Shown here piece by piece: positions 52,482-61,862 of a stretch of DNA of 64,000 nucleotides. A program made the position numbers and the translations under genes. Each line of letters begins with the position of its first letter. Positions within the stretch are counted from its first letter, which is position 1. The DNA lies in assembly GCF_016406105.1 (NCBI RefSeq), contig NZ_CP066308.1:4190501-4254500 (forward strand). The letters are read 5' to 3'. Source of the stretch: Brevibacillus composti (GTDB lineage: Bacteria; Bacillota; Bacilli; Brevibacillales; Brevibacillaceae). The notes beneath the pieces were generated by a model, which was not told where the DNA came from, made no database searches, and saw only the letters and a program-made list of their open reading frames with translations.

Positions 52482-53298
52482 GCTTGACTCTCTCCTCCGC
52501 AAGCCGTTCCTTGGCTTCCTCCATCGTGAGCGGGACAGGCGCACTCCAGCCTGCCGCCACCCCAAATCGATAGACAGCCGGCGGCTCTACCTGGGCCTTT
52601 TCCCACACATCCGGACGGGTGAATACCTCGCGCGGCGTGCCGTCGTACAAAAGACTCCCCTGATGCATGACCAGCACTCTCCATGCGTATTCGGCCACCA
52701 GCTTCATGTCATGGGTCACTACGATAATGGTATGGCCGGCCCGGTGCAGCTGCCTGAGCAGCTCCATAATGTCCCGGACCCCCCGATGATCCAGGCCTGT
52801 CGTCGGCTCGTCCAGCACGATCACTTCCGGTTTCATGGCCAGAATCGAAGCGACCGCAATTTTTTGCCGGGTGCCTTTGCTCGAAAAGTACGGCTCTGCC
52901 TCCCGCATCTGCTCCAAACCCACCGCCCGGAGCGCCTCGGTCACGCGCTCCTCCAGCTCCGTGCCGGAGAGGCCCATGTTTTTGGGGCCGAATGCCACTT
53001 CTTCGTAGATGGTTGATTGAAAAATCTGATGATCGGGATTTTGGTAACAATACGTCACAAAGCGCGACAACTCGGCCACCGAAAGCGACCGGGTATCCCG
53101 GCCGGCGACCGTAACCGTCCCTTCGGTTGGCTTGTAGAGACCATTGAAGTGCTTTGCAAGCGTCGTCTTCCCGGAACCATTCCCGCCGATGATCGCGATA
53201 AAATCGCCTTGATAAACCGACAGGGAAATATGTTGGAGCACCTGTTTTTGGGCGCTGTAGCCATAAGAGACGTGATCAAAGCGGATCAGTTCGTTCAT
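52462..53298 (-). CDS. ECF transporter ATP-binding subunit, second
   Basis: A 278-residue ABC ATPase. Walker A is GGNGSGKTT, the Q-loop is CYQNPDHQIF, and Walker B with the catalytic Glu is VIVLDEPTTGLD, followed by the H-loop VVTHD. The signature region reads FSSKGTRQKIAVAS, so the usual LSGGQ is degenerate, as in one ATPase of many ECF pairs. ATG overlaps the first ATPase gene by 4 bp. Confidence 0.88.
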   Translation of the reverse strand: MNELIRFDHVSYGYSAQKQVLQHISLSVYQGDFIAIIGGNGSGKTTLAKHFNGLYKPTEGTVTVAGRDTRSLSVAELSRFVTYCYQNPDHQIFQSTIYEEVAFGPKNMGLSGTELEERVTEALRAVGLEQMREAEPYFSSKGTRQKIAVASILAMKPEVIVLDEPTTGLDHRGVRDIMELLRQLHRAGHTIIVVTHDMKLVAEYAWRVLVMHQGSLLYDGTPREVFTRPDVWEKAQVEPPAVYRFGVAAGWSAPVPLTMEEAKERLAEERVKHETCPS

Positions 53299-54143
53299 GT
53301 TTGCTTCCTCCCGCCCGGGCCGATGCCCTCTTCACGGCACCATGCGGCCAACTCCTCCACATGGAGCGGGACGCCTTCCTCCCGCTTCTGCAAAAGATGC
53401 GCCCGGCAGAGTTCCTGATACAGCAAAACAGCGTCGGGTATGAGGATGCCGTGCCGCTCCAGCTCCTCGATCTCGCCGAAAAACGGACGGGTGGGCAGGT
53501 CCAGCTCGATCCGCCCGTCCGCGATCAGCAAGACGCGATCGCAAAACTGTGCCAGTTCCTCGGTCGCATGCGAGGAGACGACGATGGCGATCTCCTGCTC
53601 CTGCTTGAGCCTCTGGAGCAAGTGAAACACGTCCTTCGCCCCCTTGGGATCCAGCTCCGAGGTAGGCTCATCCAACAGCAGGATCTGCGGGCGATGGGCC
53701 AGGGCAGAAGCGATGGCCACGCGCTGTTTTTCTCCCCCCGACAGTTCAAAGGGGGATCGCGGCGCAAATCCCTCCAGTCCGACCAGCCGCAGGACCTCAT
53801 CAATCCGCTGCGCGATTTCCTCATCCGGGCGCCCGCTGTTTTCCAGGCTGAAGGCGATTTCCTCTTCGACCGTCAAACCGATAAACTGGGTCTCCGGGTC
53901 TTGAAAGACGATGCCCAGCTCCCCTTCCACCTCTCGCTTGCCGGAGAAATGGCCGGTGTAATTGCTCGGGATCAGCCCGGACAGAGCCAGCAGAAGCGTC
54001 GTTTTCCCGGCTGCCGAGGGGCCGACGATGCCCACTACCTCCCCCGGATAGAGGGACAGCGTAAGGTTGGACAAAGCCGGCCGTCTGCCGCTCTCATACT
54101 GCCAGCTCACATCGTCCAGCCTCAGCAGCGGCTTTCCGTTCAC
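53295..54143 (-). CDS. ECF transporter ATP-binding subunit, first
   Basis: A 282-residue ABC ATPase with Walker A GPSAAGKTT, Q-loop FQDPETQFIG, a full signature FELSGGEKQRVAIAS and Walker B ILLLDEPTSELD. It keeps the canonical signature that its partner lacks, so the pair forms an asymmetric heterodimer. GTG start overlaps the S-component stop by 4 bp. Confidence 0.88.
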   Translation of the reverse strand: MNGKPLLRLDDVSWQYESGRRPALSNLTLSLYPGEVVGIVGPSAAGKTTLLLALSGLIPSNYTGHFSGKREVEGELGIVFQDPETQFIGLTVEEEIAFSLENSGRPDEEIAQRIDEVLRLVGLEGFAPRSPFELSGGEKQRVAIASALAHRPQILLLDEPTSELDPKGAKDVFHLLQRLKQEQEIAIVVSSHATEELAQFCDRVLLIADGRIELDLPTRPFFGEIEELERHGILIPDAVLLYQELCRAHLLQKREEGVPLHVEELAAWCREEGIGPGGRKQT

Positions 54144-54745
54144 GGACGCAGCCCGCCTTCTTCAACCGGCAGCAGGTCGCTGCCATAGACGCGTCCGCGG
54201 TACAGTCCTGCCCGTTTGACGAACGGATACAGCAATTTGAGCAAAAACGGCCCCAGGATCGCGGTGGAGACCGCTTGATTCAAGAAGACGGTCGGGATAA
54301 ACATCGTGGCGATCGCCATCGGGGTAAACCCGAGTGCCACGTTGATCAGGATGGAGCAAGCGACGACGGCCGATGCGATCAGAACAACGAATATGAAATA
54401 TTGCAAAATACTGCGCTTCGTTTTCAAGACCGGATGGCTGACTGCCAGATAGCTGATATATCCGCCCAAAAAGTTTCCGAGAAAGCCGACAGCCACTGCG
54501 TGCGGCGGTGCGCTGCCCGTCAACAGATCGCTCGCCACATTGCCAAAAGCTAGTCCCAAACAGCCGGGAATGCCAAACAAGATGCCGAATACAGGCTGCA
54601 GCGCATTGGCCGGGCGAAGCGGAACGCCCACCATGAGCTTCACGTTTGCCAGCATAATCAGGGCGACTGCGTACAATGCCGCCGTGACGACGATCAGAAC
54701 AAAATCGACGGTCGTCCACTTGCGCCGAAAGAGAGACGTTCCCAT
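54140..54745 (-). CDS. ECF transporter substrate-binding (S) component, substrate unknown
   Basis: A 201-residue membrane protein with about six hydrophobic helices. The segment VGVPLRPANALQPVFGILFG followed by LGLAFGNVASDLL has the shape of S-component loops, but I cannot match it to a vitamin-specific family such as BioY, ThiT, RibU or QueT with certainty. It heads a four-gene operon with overlapping junctions, so this is a dedicated transporter rather than one sharing a common ECF module. ATG 54745 follows GGAGG. Confidence 0.78.
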   Translation of the reverse strand: MGTSLFRRKWTTVDFVLIVVTAALYAVALIMLANVKLMVGVPLRPANALQPVFGILFGIPGCLGLAFGNVASDLLTGSAPPHAVAVGFLGNFLGGYISYLAVSHPVLKTKRSILQYFIFVVLIASAVVACSILINVALGFTPMAIATMFIPTVFLNQAVSTAILGPFLLKLLYPFVKRAGLYRGRVYGSDLLPVEEGGLRP

Positions 54746-54797
54746 CTCGAATATCCTCCTTTTATGTGAAAAAAGATAATGAGAGTAACATGATGCT

Positions 54798-54826
54798 AGT
54801 TTACCCCTCTGCGATCACTCTCGCAA
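54798..54826 (-). promoter_or_regulatory. Possible promoter of the ECF operon
   Basis: On the minus strand TTGCGA (54826-54821) and TAAACT (54803-54798) are 17 bp apart. I see no known vitamin riboswitch between this and the start codon. Confidence 0.4.
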
Positions 54827-54916
54827 TGCTGGAACTTGTGACAGCCTACGCCCGATGCCCTGCCGAAGAAAACCGGAGCGCCCGCATACAGAGACACAGG
54901 CTTGCGCCTCACGCGC

Positions 54917-54958
54917 AAAAAAGCTGTCGAGCGTCCTCAACAGACGTCAACAGCTTTT
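54917..54958 (-). terminator. Intrinsic terminator of glnS
   Basis: On the minus strand AAAAGCTGT pairs with ACAGCTTTTTT across a loop that itself can fold, 12 bp past the glnS stop codon. Confidence 0.85.
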
Positions 54959-54969
54959 CCCGCATACTA

Positions 54970-56634
54970 TCAAGATCCTTGCTTCGGCAATTCAAACGAG
55001 CTTTTCAGAGAGACGATCCGGTTGAACACCAGCTTGTCCTCTCTCGTATATTTCGGGTCTACGTTAAAATAGCCATGACGGAAGAACTGGTATTTATCCT
55101 GCGGCTTGGTCGCCTTCATATCCGGCTCGACAAACCCCTGAAGCGTCTCCAGCGAGTTGGGATTCACATTGTCCAGAAAACTGGCCCCTTCCTCCTGGCC
55201 ATCCAGAATCAACGGTTCATACAAGCGGAATTCGGCCGGCAGCGCATGCTTGGCGTCTACCCAGTGAATCGTCCCCTTCACCTTGCGGCCGGTAAAGCCG
55301 CTGCCGCTTTTTGTTTCCGGATCATAGGTACAGTGGATTTCGATCACGTTTCCTTGCTCGTCTTTGATCACGTCATTGCACTTGATGAAATACGCGTGCT
55401 TCAGCCGCACTTCATTTCCCGGGAAGAGGCGGAAGTATTTGCTCGGCGGATTCTCCATGAAATCATCCTGTTCGATATAGATTTCACGGGAAAACGGTAT
55501 TTTTCTCATGCCCATTTCCGGTACTTCCGGGTTGATCTCGGCATCCAGCATCTCTACCTGATCTTCCGGATAGTTCGTGATCACGACTTTGAGCGGACGG
55601 AGCACGGCCATCGTACGCGGCGCTTTCAGCTTCAAGTCCTCGCGAATAAAATGTTCCAGCATTTTTTCATCGACGGTGCTGTTGGTTCGCGCTACCCCGA
55701 TCTCGCGGGCGAATGTCCGGATCGATTCCGGGGTGTATCCGCGCCGCCGCAGTCCGGAGATGGTCGGCATGCGGGGATCATCCCAGCCGTCCACTACCTT
55801 TTCATCCACCAGCTGTTTCAGCTTCCGTTTGCTCATCACGGTATTGGTCAGATTCAGACGGGCGAATTCATACTGTCTCGGCACCTTATCCATCTCGCAC
55901 TCGCGAATCACCCAGTCGTAGAGCGGACGGTGATCCTCGAACTCCAGGGAGCAGAGCGAATGCGTAACACCCTCGATGGCGTCCTCCAAAGGATGGGCGA
56001 AGTCATACATTGGATAGATGCACCACTTGTCTCCGGTGTTATGATGCGAGGCGTGAGCGATCCGATAGAGGACCGGGTCGCGCAGATTGATATTAGGAGA
56101 ACTCATGTCAATTTTGGCGCGCAATACTTTTTCGCCGTCCTTAAACTCGCCATTGCGCATCCGATGAAACAAGTCCAGATTCTCTTCCACCGAACGATTG
56201 CGGTAGGGGCTGTTGGTTCCCGGCTCCGTCAATGTCCCCCTGGTCTGCCGAATCTCTTCAGCCGACAGGTCGCACACATAGGCCAGTCCCTTTTTAATCA
56301 GGAGAACAGCCCGCTCGTACATCTCTTCAAAGTAGTCCGATGCGAAATACAGCCCGTCCCATTCATATCCCAGCCACTTCACGTCTTCCTTGATCGCTTC
56401 TACGTACTCCGTATCTTCCTTCAGCGGATTGGTGTCGTCAAAGCGCAGGTGGGCTCTGCCCGAAAACTCCTTTGCCAGTTCAAAATTGAGGCAAATCGCT
56501 TTGGCATGCCCGATATGCAGATACCCGTTCGGCTCTGGAGGAAAGCGTGTCACGATTTCCTTGACTCGGCCTTCTTGCAGGTCTTCCAAGACGATGTTGC
56601 GGATAAAGTTGGATGATGCCGATTTGTTTTCCAA
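54970..56634 (-). CDS. glnS: Glutaminyl-tRNA synthetase
   Basis: A 554-residue class I aminoacyl-tRNA synthetase. The HIGH motif is in [17 protein letters not shown], the KMSKS equivalent in [12 protein letters not shown], and the Gln-binding DDTNP follows the first motif. Two C-terminal anticodon-binding beta barrels complete the protein at the length of the E. coli enzyme. Most Firmicutes instead form Gln-tRNA through the GatCAB amidotransferase, so this gene was probably acquired. Single gene with promoter at 56669-56697 and its own terminator. ATG 56634. Confidence 0.95.
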   Translation of the reverse strand: MENKSASSNFIRNIVLEDLQEGRVKEIVTRFPPEPNGYLHIGHAKAICLNFELAKEFSGRAHLRFDDTNPLKEDTEYVEAIKEDVKWLGYEWDGLYFASDYFEEMYERAVLLIKKGLAYVCDLSAEEIRQTRGTLTEPGTNSPYRNRSVEENLDLFHRMRNGEFKDGEKVLRAKIDMSSPNINLRDPVLYRIAHASHHNTGDKWCIYPMYDFAHPLEDAIEGVTHSLCSLEFEDHRPLYDWVIRECEMDKVPRQYEFARLNLTNTVMSKRKLKQLVDEKVVDGWDDPRMPTISGLRRRGYTPESIRTFAREIGVARTNSTVDEKMLEHFIREDLKLKAPRTMAVLRPLKVVITNYPEDQVEMLDAEINPEVPEMGMRKIPFSREIYIEQDDFMENPPSKYFRLFPGNEVRLKHAYFIKCNDVIKDEQGNVIEIHCTYDPETKSGSGFTGRKVKGTIHWVDAKHALPAEFRLYEPLILDGQEEGASFLDNVNPNSLETLQGFVEPDMKATKPQDKYQFFRHGYFNVDPKYTREDKLVFNRIVSLKSSFELPKQGS

Positions 56635-56668
56635 TGAAAATCAACCTTTCCCTTCACCTTTACATTCC

Positions 56669-56697
56669 ATAATACTGATTCCATCGCGATAGTTCAA
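56669..56697 (-). promoter_or_regulatory. Sigma-A-type promoter of glnS
   Basis: On the minus strand TTGAAC (56697-56692), 17-bp spacer, TATTAT (56674-56669), about 35 bp before the start codon. Confidence 0.65.
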
Positions 56698-56899
56698 CAA
56701 AATCGCCCTCCGGCCAAGCCTACTTGCAAGTGCAAAATTTGCAAATCGTGGATTCGTTCTGTGAAAAACAGGGAATAGGTGAATAAATAGCGTGACAATC
56801 ATCCAAGGTAGTTGTGACAAATATCATTTTCTACTAAAAAACGAACCAGATTATGCCGAAGATATTTATTGAACACATGTTAACCAATACCTTTCATTA

Positions 56900-56999
56900 A
56901 TATCGATAATGGCAAACCCGGGGGAATCCGGCGACGCAAAGCTATAGGGGCTCATCTCTACTTGGTAGAAAAGCCAGCCAGCTGCCGAAGTATTGATGT
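56900..56999 (+). promoter_or_regulatory. Cyclic-di-GMP-I (GEMM-I) riboswitch
   Basis: The conserved blocks of the class-I aptamer occur in order: GGCAAACC at about 56911, a short CCGG/CCGG stem with an internal loop, then GACGCAAAGC (56933-56942). A variable helix closed by CTA/TAG follows, then CAGCCAGCTGCCG (56976-56988) as the return strand. ATCGATAATGGC and GCCGAAGTATTGAT can close the outer helix. An intrinsic terminator follows within 10 bases and the gamma-glutamyltransferase gene starts about 125 bp downstream. Confidence 0.85.
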
Positions 57000-57005
57000 A
57001 GGACG

Positions 57006-57036
57006 AGACCGATGATCCTATGTCATTGGTCTTTTT
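57006..57036 (+). terminator. Riboswitch expression-platform terminator
   Basis: AGACCGATGA (57006-57015) pairs with TCATTGGTCT (57023-57032), followed by TTTTT. It sits between the aptamer and the coding region, so read-through is the controlled step. Confidence 0.85.
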
Positions 57037-57124
57037 GTTGTGTTCAGCAAAAGGAGGTGGCTCTATCAGCAATCGTTTCCACTGTTTTTTTGCTTTATTC
57101 ATAAAGAATGGAGGATGAAGAATC

Positions 57125-58855
57125 GTGAAAAAGAGTTTCTGGCGCAAGGCTTCTGCGCTTGCTTTGACAGCTGTGATCGGATTGTCCAGCTTTTCCTCTG
57201 TAACGGAAGCGGCCAATCGTCCGACTACGATGGCCCCGAACGCGATGGTCACCACTCCGCATTATTTGGCTACGGCCGCGGCCCTCAAAACGCTGGAAGA
57301 TGGCGGAAATGCCGTAGACGCAGCGATCACCGCCGCTTCGACGCTGGCTGTCGTGTACCCTCACTACACGGCCATCGGCGGAGACAATTTCTGGCTGATT
57401 TACAACGCCAAGACGAAAGAAGTCCGGGCGTTGAACGGAAGCGGTCGTGCCGGTGAAAAAGCGACGATCGAGTATTACAAGGAAAAAGGCTATGAAAAGA
57501 TCCCGTCGCGCGGGTACGAGTCTGCGAATACCGTGCCCGGTGTCGTGTCCGGCTGGTGGGAGGCCTACCACTACGCGCAAAAGGAGCTGGCCGGAGACAG
57601 CAAGCTGAAGTGGGAGCGCTTGCTTGATCCCGCGATTGGCTACGCGGAAAACGGCTACCCGGTATCGCCCAACCAGGTGTACTGGACGAAATACGCCACT
57701 GACCCGACCGACAACGACCTGAAGAATCTGCAGCGCTTTGAAGAGTTCCGCAAGACCTTCCTGAAAGAGAACGGCGAGCCGTATCAGGCGGGCGAAGTCC
57801 TCAAGCAAAAAGATCTGGCGAACACGCTGAAAGTGATCGCCAAAAAAGGTGCGGACGGTTTCTACAAAGGCGAAATCGCCCAAAAAATCGTCAAAGACAT
57901 GGAAGCAAACGGCGGTTTGCTCACGCTGAAAGACTTTGAGACACACACATCCACGTGGGCCGATCCAATCTCCGTTGAGTACCGCGGCTTCCAGGCGTAC
58001 AATGTGCCACCCAACTCCCAAGGCATGGCCTCTTTATCTATCCTAAACATATTGAACAACATCGATCTGAGGAGCTTGGGTGAAGGAACACCGGATTACT
58101 ACCACGTGATCGTTGAAGCCACCAAACAGGCATTTGCCGACCGTGACAAGTGGCTGACCGATCCGGAATTTGTGGATATTCCTGTGGACAAGCTGTTGTC
58201 CAAAGAGCATGGAAAAGAACTGGCTGCCCGCATCGATATGAAGCAAGCGGCCAAAACAGTCGAACCGCTGGATCCAAAAGGGGACACCACCTGGCTGGCC
58301 GTCGTTGACAAATACGGAAATGCCGTTTCCATGATTCAAAGCCACTACTTCGACTGGGGTTCCGGCATCGTTGCGAAAGACACGGGCGTTCTGCTGCAAA
58401 ACCGGGGAAGCTACTTCTCCCTCGACCCGAACCATATCAACCATCTGGAGCCGGGAAAACGCACCTTCCATACCATCAATCCGGCGATGATGCTGAAAGA
58501 CAATAAACCATACCTCCTGTACGGCACACAGGGCGGTGAAGGCCAGCCACAGACACAAGCGGCTCTGGCGACGCGGATTATCGACTTCGGCTTCTCCGTC
58601 CAAGATGCGATCGAAGCGCCGAGATGGCTGCATGGACGCAACTGGGGTTCTTCCTCCAACAACTTGAAAGTGGAAAGCCGCATTCCGCAGGACGTTTTGG
58701 ATGAGTTGATCAAGCGAGGCCATCCGGTTGAAAAGCTGGAAGCGGCCTATACGGATGCGATGGGTCAATCCGGCGCGATCCTGATCGATCCTGTAACCAA
58801 CATTAAATTCGGCGGTGCCGACCCCCGCGGTGAAGGAGCCGCGATGGGCTACTAA
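57125..58855 (+). CDS. Secreted gamma-glutamyltransferase under c-di-GMP control
   Basis: A 576-residue Ntn-hydrolase precursor. A signal peptide (MKKSFWRKASALALTAVIGLSS) is followed by the large-subunit part (DGGNAVDAAITAASTLAVVYP; NTVPGVVSGWW) and the self-cleavage site GDTTWLAVVDKYGNAVS, where the first Thr of TTW should become the catalytic N-terminus of the small subunit. Such enzymes hydrolyse or transfer gamma-glutamyl groups of glutathione-like compounds or polyglutamate outside the cell. GTG 57125 follows GGAGG. The upstream c-di-GMP-I riboswitch ties it to the motile/sessile switch. Confidence 0.9.
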   Translation: MKKSFWRKASALALTAVIGLSSFSSVTEAANRPTTMAPNAMVTTPHYLATAAALKTLEDGGNAVDAAITAASTLAVVYPHYTAIGGDNFWLIYNAKTKEVRALNGSGRAGEKATIEYYKEKGYEKIPSRGYESANTVPGVVSGWWEAYHYAQKELAGDSKLKWERLLDPAIGYAENGYPVSPNQVYWTKYATDPTDNDLKNLQRFEEFRKTFLKENGEPYQAGEVLKQKDLANTLKVIAKKGADGFYKGEIAQKIVKDMEANGGLLTLKDFETHTSTWADPISVEYRGFQAYNVPPNSQGMASLSILNILNNIDLRSLGEGTPDYYHVIVEATKQAFADRDKWLTDPEFVDIPVDKLLSKEHGKELAARIDMKQAAKTVEPLDPKGDTTWLAVVDKYGNAVSMIQSHYFDWGSGIVAKDTGVLLQNRGSYFSLDPNHINHLEPGKRTFHTINPAMMLKDNKPYLLYGTQGGEGQPQTQAALATRIIDFGFSVQDAIEAPRWLHGRNWGSSSNNLKVESRIPQDVLDELIKRGHPVEKLEAAYTDAMGQSGAILIDPVTNIKFGGADPRGEGAAMGY

Positions 58856-58866
58856 TACTGTCAGTC

Positions 58867-58903
58867 ATCAGACTGCTGGGCAAAAGGCTCAGCAGTCTGA
58901 TTT
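58867..58903 (+). terminator. Hairpin between ggt and the chemoreceptor gene
   Basis: ATCAGACTGCTGGGC pairs with GCTCAGCAGTCTGAT with one small bulge. Only three T follow, so some read-through into the chemoreceptor gene 33 bp on is likely. Confidence 0.65.
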
Positions 58904-58935
58904 CCTAGCATGAATCACGAAAGGATGCTGCATCC

Positions 58936-60930
58936 ATGCGCCTGTTCAGCAAGCTTCGCAATAAGCTCGTCATCTGGTTTCTGCTTTTGGCTGTCGTACC
59001 CCTGATCATCAACTCTTACCTGGTCCTGACTGAGAGCACCCAGATTCTCATTGAGAAACAAAAGGAATCAATGGTCGACTTGACGAAGTCCACCGCCCAG
59101 GGAATGGATCAGTGGTTAGACAGAAGACTGACGGAAGTGACGGTACTGGCACGTTCTTCGGACATTCAGTCTACAGATGCCGAGGCAAAAAACGATTTTA
59201 TCCGCCGATTTACCAAAGAACTCAAAATTTTTGACGGCAATACCTTTATCTCCCCTGACGGGATCGTCACAGCGGACACCTTCGAAGGCAGTCTAGGAAT
59301 CAACCTCGGGGAGCGTCCGTTTTTCAAGCTGGGAATGGAGGGCAAATCCAGCTTTTCTGACATGCTGATCGCAAAAACGACGGGCAATCGCTCGATTGTC
59401 GTCGCCTCCCCTGTCATTAACAAGGAAGGGCAAAAGCTTGGGGTGTTAACGGGACTTGTCAATGTAGATTCCTTCACATCCACCTTCCTGCAAAATTTGA
59501 ACCTTGGTGAAGACGGCTATCCGATACTCGTGGACAACAAAGGGCTGATCCAGGTACACCCCAATCCAGAACTGATCGGCAAAAGCATTGAAGAAGCTGC
59601 ATTGCCAGAAGGGTTGACCACCATCCTGAAGACCGGGGCAGCGGAATCAGGATCCTCGACTTATCAGGACGGCGGAAAAGAATACGTCGTTACCTTCTCT
59701 TCGATTCCCAGTACGAATTACAGTCTATTCTTCCATATGCCCAGCGAGCAAATTACCTCGCAGGTATGGGCCATCACGAGGTATATCATCATCCTGGTAT
59801 GTGTGGTTACCGCCATCGTGCTAGCAGCAGCCTTCTTTGTCTCCCGTCAAATCAGCCGCCCGATTGTGGAAGTGGCTTCCGTGACCGGCCGTATCGCGGA
59901 TGGCGATCTGGCAGTAGACCCATTGAAGATCAGAAGCAGAGACGAAGTCGGTCGACTCTCAGAATCCGTCAACCTCATGGTGGCGAACTTGCACGACATC
60001 ATCCAAAAAGTGAATACATCTGCGGAAGAACTGGCCGCCTCGGCGGAAGAGCTGTCTGCAAACGCAGAGGAGACCAGCAAGGCGACCGAACAAATCGCTT
60101 CCTCCATCCAAGAAGTCGCCTACGGCGCGGAGCAGCAGGTGCAGAGCGTATCAGAGAGCGTCAGCACCATCAACGAAGTGTCCAAGGGCATCCAAAACAT
60201 CGCCGCCAACGCTCAACACGCGGCAGAGTCTGCCATGACAGCTTCGCAAATTGCGGCTCACGGCAACCAGGCAATTGAAACGGTCATGCATCAGATGGAA
60301 CTGATCCATGCTACCGTGAACGATATCGCTACCATCGTCAAACGACTGGGAGACAGCTCTCAGGAAATTGGCCAAATCGTCCAAGTCATTACCGATATTG
60401 CCCAACAGACCAATCTGCTTTCGCTCAATGCGGCGATCGAAGCCGCGAGGGCGGGCGAACATGGCCGCGGCTTCGCCGTAGTAGCCGATGAAGTGCGCAA
60501 GCTGGCTGAGCAATCGGCAAGCTCCGCCCAACAAATCGAGCAGCTGATCGCCTCGATCCAGAACGAGTCGCATCAGGCTGTCGATTCGATGGAAAAAGGC
60601 ACGCGAGAAGTGTCCCTGGGCATCGAGGTCGTAAACGAAGCCGGTAAATCTTTTGTGCAGATACGCGATTCTGTCTCGCAGGTGGCCAGCCAGATTCAGG
60701 AGGTTCAGGCCTATTCCCAGCTGATGACCAAAGATACCGAACAAGTCGTCCAGCTGATTGGACAGATCTCTGCGATTGCGGAAAACTCGGCGGATGGCAC
60801 GCAAAATGTGTCCGCGGCGACAGAAGAGCAGCTGGCTGCTATCCAGCAGGTCACCTCGTCGGCGGAGTCCTTGGCAAAAGTGGCCGAGGATTTGCAAGAA
60901 CAAGTGCGAAAGTTTGTCCTCTACCGGTAG
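58936..60930 (+). CDS. Methyl-accepting chemotaxis protein with dCache sensor
   Basis: A 664-residue chemoreceptor. A membrane helix ([19 protein letters not shown]) is followed by a double-Cache extracytoplasmic sensor (about 35-275, with [16 protein letters not shown] and [17 protein letters not shown]), a second membrane helix (about 283-303), a HAMP domain ([22 protein letters not shown]) and a long cytoplasmic coiled coil. The CheA-contact tip is [21 protein letters not shown]. Small-molecule ligands such as amino acids are usual for dCache sensors. It may share transcripts with the c-di-GMP-controlled ggt gene upstream. Confidence 0.92.
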   Translation: MRLFSKLRNKLVIWFLLLAVVPLIINSYLVLTESTQILIEKQKESMVDLTKSTAQGMDQWLDRRLTEVTVLARSSDIQSTDAEAKNDFIRRFTKELKIFDGNTFISPDGIVTADTFEGSLGINLGERPFFKLGMEGKSSFSDMLIAKTTGNRSIVVASPVINKEGQKLGVLTGLVNVDSFTSTFLQNLNLGEDGYPILVDNKGLIQVHPNPELIGKSIEEAALPEGLTTILKTGAAESGSSTYQDGGKEYVVTFSSIPSTNYSLFFHMPSEQITSQVWAITRYIIILVCVVTAIVLAAAFFVSRQISRPIVEVASVTGRIADGDLAVDPLKIRSRDEVGRLSESVNLMVANLHDIIQKVNTSAEELAASAEELSANAEETSKATEQIASSIQEVAYGAEQQVQSVSESVSTINEVSKGIQNIAANAQHAAESAMTASQIAAHGNQAIETVMHQMELIHATVNDIATIVKRLGDSSQEIGQIVQVITDIAQQTNLLSLNAAIEAARAGEHGRGFAVVADEVRKLAEQSASSAQQIEQLIASIQNESHQAVDSMEKGTREVSLGIEVVNEAGKSFVQIRDSVSQVASQIQEVQAYSQLMTKDTEQVVQLIGQISAIAENSADGTQNVSAATEEQLAAIQQVTSSAESLAKVAEDLQEQVRKFVLYR

Positions 60931-60994
60931 ATGCGCCTCCCGTGCATCCCGCACGCAGCAGTGACAAAGCGCTCCCTTTGCGTATACAGGAAAC

Positions 60995-61038
60995 AGCCCC
61001 CGAAGCGAGATGGGTCACTTCGGGGGCTCGTTTTTTTT
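60995..61038 (+). terminator. Intrinsic terminator of the chemoreceptor gene
   Basis: AGCCCCCGAAG (60995-61005) pairs with CTTCGGGGGCT (61018-61028), followed by CG and eight T. Confidence 0.95.
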
Positions 61039-61046
61039 CGACTGGC

Positions 61047-61086
61047 AAAAAAAAGCTGATGCCCCTCGACTTGCGGGCATCAGCTT
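61047..61086 (-). terminator. Intrinsic terminator of the ugp-type operon
   Basis: On the minus strand AAGCTGATGCCC pairs with GGGCATCAGCTT, followed by a run of T. It lies 12 bp past the glycerophosphodiesterase stop codon, back to back with the chemoreceptor terminator. Confidence 0.92.
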
Positions 61087-61098
61087 GGCACCCTACTG

Positions 61099-61818
61099 CT
61101 AGCAAATGGCCAGCATGCGATCCGGATGATTGGTGCAGATTTGCACATGTGGATATGTCTTTACGATTTGCTGAATCGCTTGTGGATCATCTACTGTCCA
61201 GGCGATTACCTCGATCCCCTGTTCAAAGGCAGCGTTGACCAACTCCTCGGTCAGATACGGATAGGCGATGGACAGGACAGTGGCTCCTGCCTCGCGAAGC
61301 TGCTCCAGCATCATAACCGGATTTGCGCAGACAATCAGGCCGCATCTCACTTCGGCGTCGAGGCTCCGGAATCGGCGGATTTCCTCATGGTCAAAAGAGG
61401 TGACATAGACGTCCCGCTTCATATCATGCCGCTCCAGCAGAGCCAGGACCGTCTCGGACAGGCCCGGATGCATCCCGGGGGCCGTCTTCAGTTCGATGTT
61501 CAGCAGGCAGCGTCCCTTGACTGCCTGCAGCACTTCCTCCAGGGAGGGAATCCGTTCACCGGCATACCGCTCGCCAAACCAGCGTCCAGCATCCAGGGTG
61601 CGCAATTCTTCATAGGTGAATGCAGAAACCAACCCGTTGCCGTTTGTCGTTCGCTCCAGCGTGAAGTCATGGAGCAGCACCGGTACGCCGTCTTTGGACA
61701 GCTGCACATCGATCTCAATCGCGCCAATCGCCGGTTCTGCCAGCGCCAATCGGATGGCGGTCATCGTGTTTTCCGGCGCCTTTCCCGACCAGCCGCGGTG
61801 TGCCATACAGATGTTCAT
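61099..61818 (-). CDS. Glycerophosphodiester phosphodiesterase
   Basis: A 239-residue TIM-barrel enzyme that releases glycerol-3-phosphate from deacylated phospholipids. The metal and catalytic residues are in MAHRGWSGKAPENT, IEIDVQLSKDGVPVLLHD and LNIELKT; VIAWTVDD closes the barrel. No signal peptide, so it acts in the cytosol on imported glycerophosphodiesters. It follows the ABC binding-protein gene by 44 bp, an arrangement like ugpB-ugpQ. ATG 61818 behind GGAGGG. Confidence 0.93.
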   Translation of the reverse strand: MNICMAHRGWSGKAPENTMTAIRLALAEPAIGAIEIDVQLSKDGVPVLLHDFTLERTTNGNGLVSAFTYEELRTLDAGRWFGERYAGERIPSLEEVLQAVKGRCLLNIELKTAPGMHPGLSETVLALLERHDMKRDVYVTSFDHEEIRRFRSLDAEVRCGLIVCANPVMMLEQLREAGATVLSIAYPYLTEELVNAAFEQGIEVIAWTVDDPQAIQQIVKTYPHVQICTNHPDRMLAIC

Positions 61819-61862
61819 GTTCTTCCCTCCATTTTGCTTCGGTTGCCCCGTGGCCTGTTTCC

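Noticed and set aside
54746-54916. Vitamin riboswitch before the ECF operon
   Set aside because: I compared it by eye with TPP, FMN, cobalamin, preQ1 and THF consensus blocks and found none.
54766-56616. 616-codon plus-strand frame
   Set aside because: Entirely antisense to glnS and shows no recognisable domain.
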